A DNA stretch of 64,000 nucleotides. It comes from Dasypus novemcinctus (Eukaryota; Chordata; Mammalia; Cingulata; Dasypodidae). Shown one piece after another: positions 57,426 to 64,000 of the stretch (the stretch's first letter is position 1; every line of letters starts with the position of its first letter). The position numbers and the translations under genes were made by a program. A model generated the notes under the pieces. That model saw only the letters and a program-made list of their open reading frames with translations. It was not told where the DNA came from and did not search any database. The DNA lies in NCBI RefSeq assembly GCF_030445035.2, contig NC_080694.1, positions 70,509,147-70,573,146 on the forward strand, read 5' to 3'.

Positions 57426-59920
57426 TCTCTGTCTGTGGTTTAATCTGCTGTGCCAGTAACCAAATTTGTTCTCTGTTTCCTCTAATTACAGGAGCATATC
57501 CTCGCCCCCATACTTTAGCTATCCCTTTGTGCCAAGTGTTAGTCAAGACATCTTTCCAGTATACTGGCTGATATTCAGATAAAACCTTTTCTTTATTTAA
57601 AGAATAATGCCATTCAGCTGGTGTGATGGAATCATACACATTAAGAAAATTTAAAGTAAATAAAACCTTTTTCAATTGGTCCTTTCGAACTATGATAACA
57701 TCATCTCCCCTTTTTTTTTTAACACTTTTTGTTTAAGGGTATGATGTGACCATTCAACTATGGCTTATCCTGTAGGATTATAAGCAATTTCATGATATGA
57801 ACAATGGAATATTGAGAACAAAATTTTGCAAATTGTTTACCAGAATAAGCTGGACCATTATCAGTTTTAATTTGTACAGGGCAACCCATAACTGCAAAGG
57901 CAAACCACAAATATAAACGAACATGACAAAATCTATCCCCACTATATGCTTTTGCTTAGAGAAAATGAGAACAAGTGTCAATACAAACATGAACAAATTG
58001 CAATTTACCAAAAGATGAGACAAGCATAACATTCATCTGTCAGATCTGATTCGGAGCCAGCCCTTGGGGATTAATGCCATTATCAAATGTGTTGACATGG
58101 GAGAGACACAGGTAGCACAATGCCTTACAATATCTTGCACTTGCAGTTTTGTTAAAGATGGAAATTTATGTCACAATCCCTTAGAGTTGAGATGAGTAAG
58201 AGCATGATATTTGGCGGCATCCTGTACAGACCCTATCAGAATATAAGCCTGTACATTACATGCAGACAAGGGTCCGAGTAAAGCAGAATGTGATCGAATA
58301 TGAGTAATATACAGAGAATTTACTCGTTGATGAATGAGTGCCTGCAGTTGCAGGAACATTTGAGAAAGTTCATCAGCTAGAGAGATATTAGCAGTTTCAA
58401 TTTGAGTAACTGTTAAACAGACATACTCAGAATCAGAGATAATATTAGAGAGTTTTTTTAAAATTTGCAGGACCGTAAGAACAGCTGATAATTTTGTATG
58501 TTGTGCAGAAGTATGCAGTGTTTGCCAAACTTTTTCTTTAAGGGGAGTGACGTAAGCCGCATTACCATTGCTACTACCATCTGTGAAAACAGTAAGTGAG
58601 TTTTCTATTGGAAAGGATTTAACTATTTTTGGTAAAATCCAAGTTGTTCTTCATAAAAATGTTAATGGCTTAGAGGTGGGATAATGGTTATCAATAACTC
58701 CCTGCAAATCACTAACAGCAATTTTCCATTGTGTATTTGTAGCATAAAGATGTTTAATTTCATCAGTAGAGAGGCTACATATTATTCCATCAGAATCAGT
58801 CCCTTTAAGTTGCTGAGTCATAACTGACTTTTAGTAATGATAGAAATAAGTTTTTGTAAATATGTTTGCAATCTTTTTTGTTTACTATTAGGAATAAATA
58901 TCCATTTTAAAATGCCATCTTGCCAAAATAAGGCAGTTGGAGATTGTAGGATGGAAAAGATAATCAAATCTATAGTTTTATCAGGATCTATTTGAGTTAA
59001 TTGTTCTTGAGAAACTCACTCTTCAATGAGAACAAATTCCTCTTCCAAAATTTCCTTGGGCTCAAGAGGTTGGACTTCCCTACCAAAGTCTGAAATAAAT
59101 GCTGCAACATATAGTTAGGGATTCCCAGAGTAGATCAAATCCAGTTAATGTTCCCTAAATGTTTTTGAAAATCATTTAAAGTATTTAATTTATCTCTTTT
59201 TAGTTGTATCTTTTGTGGGCATATATGTCCATTTGCCAATTGCATACCTAGATAACAATAAGGGGCATTCTGCGGAACTTTCTTAGGAGCAATCTGTAAC
59301 CCCATACTCAGGAAGCACCTTTTCAGCATACTGAAACAATTGCTGTAATTTATCATCTGAAGAATGTGCAAATAATATATCATTCATATAATGGATAATC
59401 ATGGCTTTTGGAAACTTTCTCTGAGCACCTGTAGACTTGATGAATGAATAATTGACACACGGTAGGACTATTCATCATGCTTTGAGGCAACACACACCAC
59501 TGATATCTTTGCAGAGGGGATTGATTATTTATAGTAGGAACAGAAAAAGCAAATTTCTTTTTATCAGAAGGATGCAGAGGAATAGTAAAGAAACAATCTT
59601 TCAAATCTATAATAATCAAAGACCAATTCCTAAGAATCAGAGGGCTGTGGAACCCCTGGTTGTAGCGCTCCTATAGGGCTCATAACTTTGTTAACACCCC
59701 TAAAATCCATGAGCATCCACCATTTGCCAGATTTCTTTATTATTACAAATACTGGTGAATTCCAAGGGATCGTGATGGTTCAATATGCCCTTGGGCTAAT
59801 TGTTCTTGAACAAGGGTGTGAAGGGCACTAAGCTTTTCCAAAGGAAGGGACCATTGATCAACCCAAACTGATATACTTATAAGCAAAGTTATGGGGATAG
59901 TAATGTCCTTTGTTACAATG
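57355..59920 (-). pseudogene. Provirus pol (reverse transcriptase, RNase H, integrase), disrupted
   Basis: Read on the minus strand from about 59920. The reverse transcriptase carries [16 protein letters not shown] (first catalytic aspartate present), a LPQSMMNSP motif where the family has LPQG, and YMND in place of YMDD at about 59385-59400, so a catalytic aspartate is lost. RNase H follows at about 58170-58880, with a HQRVNSLYITHIRSHS-type end. The integrase core is frame-shifted (57790-58032). Its C-terminal domain ends near 57355, with VYWKDVLTNTWHKG and KVWGRGYAPVIRGN, typical of betaretroviral integrase. Many stops and shifts are present, so no enzyme is encoded. Confidence 0.85.
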
Positions 59921-59924
59921 GTCC

Positions 59925-60590
59925 CTATGTTAAATGTGTCCTTATGGATTCAGAAGGGATTTGGAAACCTAATCCTTGACATTCATTTTTCTTTCTGATA
60001 TTGTTATACTTCATATCCATGTAAATAGTTTTAGCTTGCTCTGAAAGTATAGGAATATGTAAAAATGTTGCCCATTGACTAAGCAAATCTCGGCCCCACA
60101 GATTAAGTCCTACATCAGCCACATAAGTTTGAAGCATAGATTTTTGCCCATCAGGTCCTAATACATCAAAAACAGAAGTACTTTGATAAATATCTGTCAT
60201 AGTCCCAATGCCAGTAAAGACTTTGGGACTTTTGTAATGTCCATGATTGAGGACAACATCACTTAGCAATGATGGACATATCAGCTTCTGCATGTGTTAG
60301 TCCCCAAAACACTTTCCCATTAATAGTAATAGTAACTTCAGGCAGATCATCACCTACAGAAGTCTGCCAATAAATTTCATTCCCCGTACACCCAAATCCC
60401 CCATTTCTATCAAAAGGAAGAGTGCAAGGTTTGTGATAGGGCAGGAGTAGTAATTGAACTATACTTTCCCCCAAAGTAACTTGTACTTGACTTATAGCTT
60501 GCACAATAACCTTATTTTCTTCCTTATAATCACTATCTATAATGCCAAATTGTACTAGCAATCCTTTCATAGTTAAAACTACTCTTACCT
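59925..60590 (-). pseudogene. Provirus pro (dUTPase end and protease), disrupted
   Basis: The first part carries GIIDSDYKEE and RNGGFGCTG, which match the last two conserved motifs of retroviral dUTPase. The protease follows: where the family has a DTGAD active site this copy has HAEAD, so the catalytic aspartate-threonine-glycine is gone. The frame is then broken near 60290, and the second protease motif NLWGRDLLSQW and a glycine-rich end remain at 59925-60293. Having dUTPase and protease in one reading frame is typical of betaretroviruses. Confidence 0.8.
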
Positions 60591-60699
60591 ACAATTAAGC
60601 AAACAGTTTCAGGAGGTTATGGGCCTTTTATGCCCTTAAGTATAGTTTGCATAACCATAGCAGGAGTAATAAGTTTAGTTTCTGTAGAAGGTAAATCAA

Positions 60700-62886
60700 C
60701 AGCAGTGCTCCCTTGAGTAGCTGCTCTTAGTTTGGAAACTGGGATGCATTTTGCTGGCCATTACTGACTGGGTATTTTTCCTGTAGGCTCATATTGTTTG
60801 TCGGAGGGTCGTGAGCTAGCCCCACAAAGCATTTTCCTGATGACAAAATGGGAGAGCCATTTTTATGAAATTTAGATTTACATTTATTAGCCCAATGAAC
60901 ACCTTTCTGACACATTGGACATACTTTGGAGGGGGTTTTATTCCTGCCACTCTTTTGTGGTTGAGCAAAATATGCTCTGCAATCCTTTTGAAAATGATTT
61001 CCCATATTTAAAACGATTTCCTTTTTTGGCTTGTGGTCCCTGATCACCTCTCATTGCGGCAGCTAATACTGCCATCTGGTGAGTAGTGGAACCTATGTCC
61101 TGACAAGCTTTGATATAATCTTGCACTGATCCTCCTGCCACCTTAAGTGGTCTGATAACTTTTTGCACTCATTATTTGCATTATCAAAGGCCAGTGTTAA
61201 GAAGATCAAATCTCCTGCTTCAGAAATGTCAACAGCTTTTTGCACAATGTCAGATAAACGAGCTATGTATTCAACATATGGCTCATTGACACCCTGAATC
61301 ACTTTTGAAAAAGACTGAGTAGGCTGCCCTGGTGGAGAGATTTTTCTCCATGCAGCTAAGCATGCCAGACACAGCTGGACTATAGCAGTGTCATCATATT
61401 GTAATTGCTTGGCTACCCCTGCCCATTGTCCTATGCCCAATAGTTGCTCGGCTGTTATAAGAACAGGAGGTTGGAGACTAGCATTCCAGTGAGCTGTCTG
61501 ATTAAACTCATCATTCATCATGTTTTAAACTGCAAAAATTCAGCTAGGTTTAATATCGTCTGAGCTAACATTTCCCAATCCCATGATATGAGCCGATCAA
61601 TCTTAGCCATGCCTTGAACTAATTCAAAAGTATAAGGAGAATTATCCCCATATTGTGCACATGCTTGTTTCAAGTCTTTTAATAATTTAAAAGGAATTGG
61701 TTCATGATGAAACTCTATACCACCTTGACGGTAATTTAAATCTGATGGAATGGGTTTAAGTGTAACATTAAAAGTGGATAAAAACTGTATTGCTTCAGGA
61801 TCCTCTTGGTGTGAACCCTGCGATAGACAACGCATCAACGGCATTTGTTGTGTTGAATTAGGCACCACAACCTTGTTTTTTTTTAATCCTGTGTTCTTTT
61901 TTTTAATTTAATTTTAATTTTAAAATGTTTATTATTTATTTATTTCTCTCCCCTCCTCCCCACTCCAGTTGTCTGTTCTGTGTATCTATTTGCTGCGTCG
62001 TCTTCTTTGTCCGCTTCTGTTGTTGTCAGTGGCATGGGAATCTGCATTTCTTTTTATTGCGTCATCTTGTTGTGTCAGTTCTCCATGTGTGTGGCACCAT
62101 TCCTGGGAAGGCTGCACTTTCTTTTGTGCTGGGCAGCTCTCCTTATGGGGTGCACTCCTTGCACGTGGGGCTCCCCTATGCAGAGGACACCCCTGCGTGG
62201 CATGGCACTCCTTGCATGCACAACCTTGTTAATGTAAGGTAGTGCATCATGAGTATCAGAAAGAAACCCAAAGGGTCATTCACCATAGGACACATTTGTG
62301 GAGGAGCCACTGAAGAAATCAACTGAGGATATAAAGGAGCAGTAGGTTGAACAGGAAAAACATGTGCTTCCAGATCATCTAATCCCAATATACTAGTGGG
62401 ATGCAAAACTTAAAGTCTGAGAATTTCACTGGGATTAATGGAAACATTTTCATCCAAAAAAGGATTAGTATTTTGGGAAGGCATATAACAATCAGGGTCA
62501 TTATTATTGCCCCTATCTGAACCTGAGTTTTTGTTATCATGAGATTCCTGCTTAACAGCAGTTTTAGAAAATATAATAACCTCATCATCATCTCCATCTT
62601 TTGATTGCAAAGGATCTAGTGCAGCAGCAATCTGATGACATAAAGCCCAAACAGACAAAGGAACAGTCTCATCTTTCTGATAAGCTCGGCAAAGCACCTT
62701 CATAACTAATTTGCATTGTTTCAAATTTAAGATATTTCATCCCTGTGGTTGAAACCAATAACAATGTTTTTGAACTAAAGCAAAAAGCTCAAGCAATTCC
62801 AAAGTTTTAACAGGCACCCCAGTGATTTTCAGTAAACTTTTCAAAACCTCAGAATATTCTTCCAGTCGTCCTGTTTGATTACCCAT
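60700..62886 (-). pseudogene. Provirus gag, disrupted, carrying a SINE
   Basis: Starts with ATG at 62886 (MGNQTG; glycine 2 is a myristoylation site, as usual for the matrix domain). Matrix sequence reaches to about 62400 with at least one stop. Capsid follows: PIPFKLLKDLKQACAQYG and, further on, the major homology region with QGVNEPYVEYIARL (about 61270-61300). The nucleocapsid has a degenerate first zinc knuckle that lacks its first cysteines and a complete second one, CX2CX4HX4C (CPMCQKGVHWANKC, about 60880-60925). A DAS SINE interrupts the matrix-capsid part at 61878-62218. Frameshifts separate the blocks. Confidence 0.85.
61878..62218 (-). mobile_element. DAS-type SINE in gag, lacking the tRNA head
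   Basis: The body matches the SINEs at 13696-14117 and 18080-18386, and the A-tail is seen as T-rich sequence at 61878-61945. A perfect 12-bp duplication, CACAACCTTGTT, lies at 61866-61877 and 62219-62230. About 110 bp of tRNA-like head are missing, and the break is at the same GCATGCA string as in the copy at 18080-18386. The insertion postdates the provirus. Confidence 0.92.
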
Positions 62887-63017
62887 TACTCTGATGATCC
62901 TTGAAAATGTTACTTACCATAAGATTCAAGTCGAAAACTTAGTGGACAATGCTCGTGACCCTCGCAGGTGTCCTTTCCACTGGTTCCTCAATACTGCAGA
63001 GAAGAGAGCTTCTTCAG

Positions 63018-63035
63018 GCCCTACATTGGGTATCA
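63018..63035 (-). other. Primer-binding site, Lys-tRNA type, decayed
   Basis: Eighteen bases next to the 5' LTR read TGATACCCAATGTAGGGC on the minus strand. They differ from the site complementary to tRNA-Lys(1,2) by changes that mostly look like decay at CpG. This supports a betaretroviral origin. Confidence 0.75.
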
Positions 63036-63037
63036 GA

Positions 63038-63372
63038 TATTGCAACCAACCAAGGGTATCAGGAATGAAAAGCAAGAGAGACGGGATCAGGGGATCTGCA
63101 AGTCAATGCCTACAGACAAGCTTATTTCTGTTCAGCTACCCATTTATAGAGAAAGTCTGCATGCTAAAAGCACATACAGATTTATGGTTGTCATCTTATT
63201 ATTAGAAACAGGGAAAGACCATTTATTTTTTAACTATTAAAGTGACTTTTTTCTTTCTACTAAACTGGCCTGTTGACCAAGGGAGGCTTAACAAAGAACA
63301 TTCTTTTCTTGTTCTGTATCCTAGGTTACATCATGTCTTATTTCTTCAGCCAACAAGTCATTACTTCCTTCA
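63038..63372 (-). repeat. Provirus 5' LTR (335 bp)
   Basis: Partner of the 3' LTR at 55247-55581 and of equal length. About 25 substitutions and two one-base indels separate them in my hand alignment. The first dinucleotide on the plus strand is TA instead of TG. Confidence 0.93.
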
Positions 63373-63535
63373 GAGCATTTCCAATAAGTGTGGATTATAG
63401 TTTACATTATTGTTCACTCTCTCCCACGTAATTTTGTAAGTTATGACAAGATATATAATGACCATTATCTGACATTGCAAGATCATTCAGGACAATCCCA
63501 ATGTGCAGAATTTTATGCCCCCTTTTGTATCAAGT
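63373..63535 (-). repeat. L1 3' UTR, right part, split by the provirus
   Basis: Reverse complement shares 'TGTCCTGAATGA', 'TCATAACTTACAAAATT' and 'GTAAACTATAATCCACA' with the L1 3' UTR copies at 32597-33300 and 24700-24800. Together with 55075-55246 it shows the provirus landed in an L1 3' UTR. Confidence 0.65.
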
Positions 63536-64000
63536 AAACTCCTTTCTTACAAAAATAATTCATTAATTTTTATTTCACTTACATGATTGAAATGATAGTG
63601 TTTTTCCAGTGATGTTGAAATTATTTAAGAAAGGAAAATAAGTTAATTATAATAAGGTTTAATATTTGAGTAAATTTTGATATGTTTACAAGAAGGTAGA
63701 AAAATTGTTGTGTCTTCTTTATTCTTTTATTTGCAAAGTATCTGAGAAAGTACCTGATACTATCTTCTTTAGGTACACTCACAAAGCAGACATACTTTGA
63801 GAGGTAGCTTCCTCTTTCTTCTTTATATTTCGACATGTAGAGGCTCTTTTGGGGAAGGAAGAAGCAATGATATGTGAGAAAATTAGAGTTGTGGGATGAA
63901 ATGTCAGAAGAAAAAACTGCAAGAAATTCTGAATAGAGATGCAGTTATTGGGGAGTTTCTATAAAGAGGGCATCATTAAATGTATGAGAAAAACTAAGGG
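63536..64000. other. AT-rich DNA, nothing recognised
   Basis: No gene or named repeat in the last 460 bp. Confidence 0.45.

Larger units (their letters stand above)
55247..63372 (-). mobile_element. Complete betaretrovirus-like endogenous provirus, inactivated
   Basis: An 8.1-kb provirus on the minus strand: 5' LTR (63038-63372), primer-binding site (63018-63035), gag, pro with a dUTPase part, pol, env, polypurine tract, and 3' LTR (55247-55581). Both LTRs are 335 bp and begin and end alike. The flanks GAACAT (55241-55246) and GAGCAT (63373-63378) form a 6-bp duplication with one mismatch, normal for class II retroviruses. The gene order and motifs (Lys-type primer site, dUTPase in pro, CCHC box in gag) support the beta group. 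Stops and frameshifts occur in every gene, and a SINE sits in gag. Counting by eye I find about 25 substitutions between the LTRs, roughly 7-8%. Confidence 0.95.

Overview
The window is nuclear DNA of a placental mammal, and the repeats point to a xenarthran, most likely an armadillo (Dasypus) and less likely a sloth. The indicators are tRNA-derived SINEs of the DAS type, an L1 lineage with an unusually long 3' UTR present in many copies, HAL1/L1M-like ORF1 relics, MIR relics, and vertebrate olfactory receptor (OR) genes. There are no bacterial-type operons, CRISPR arrays or plasmid functions. The only intact host gene I can support is one OR gene. Nearly everything else recognisable is retroelement.

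Host genes. An intact class II OR of family 2 lies at 20385-21326 (+). A pseudogene at 42261-43223 (+) reads as OR2W1, with six in-frame stops and no net frameshift. A truncated pseudogene at 53560-53952 (-) reads as OR12D. OR2W1 and OR12D are neighbours in the MHC-linked OR cluster of other mammals (human 6p22), so this is probably the xenarthran counterpart of that cluster. Two diverged non-coding duplications (24957-25740 with 43845-44715; 38390-39850 with 51961-53450) record tandem growth of the cluster.

Layout. 1-14700 is a nest of insertions. An old L1 tail carries a 440-bp solo LTR. An L1M/HAL1-like ORF1 relic is split by a plus-strand L1 3' end, which is split by a full-length minus-strand L1 of about 9.4 kb, whose 3' UTR holds a CpG-rich 872-bp solo LTR. 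A complete DAS SINE is joined to the 5' end of that L1 inside the same target-site duplication. 14700-20384 holds L1 and SINE fragments and plain AT-rich DNA. 20385-29560 holds the intact OR, L1 3' UTR sequence, one duplication copy, an old L1 split by a 444-bp solo LTR, and a GC-rich block of unknown origin. 29565-38345 holds further L1 3' UTRs, a HAL1-like element split by a younger L1 tail, and small SINEs. 38390-55070 holds the duplications, both OR pseudogenes, MIRs, a TTTC microsatellite, a candidate LTR and an ERV-L pol relic. 55247-63372 is a complete but inactivated betaretrovirus-like provirus on the minus strand, with two 335-bp LTRs, a Lys-type primer-binding site, gag-pro-pol-env and a polypurine tract. 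It sits inside an L1 3' UTR and itself carries a SINE in gag.

The intact OR would act alone as a chemosensory GPCR. The retroelements share one evident process, target-primed or integrase-mediated insertion, and their flanking duplications allow the order of events to be read directly. All family names come from recognising motifs and layout. No database search was run.
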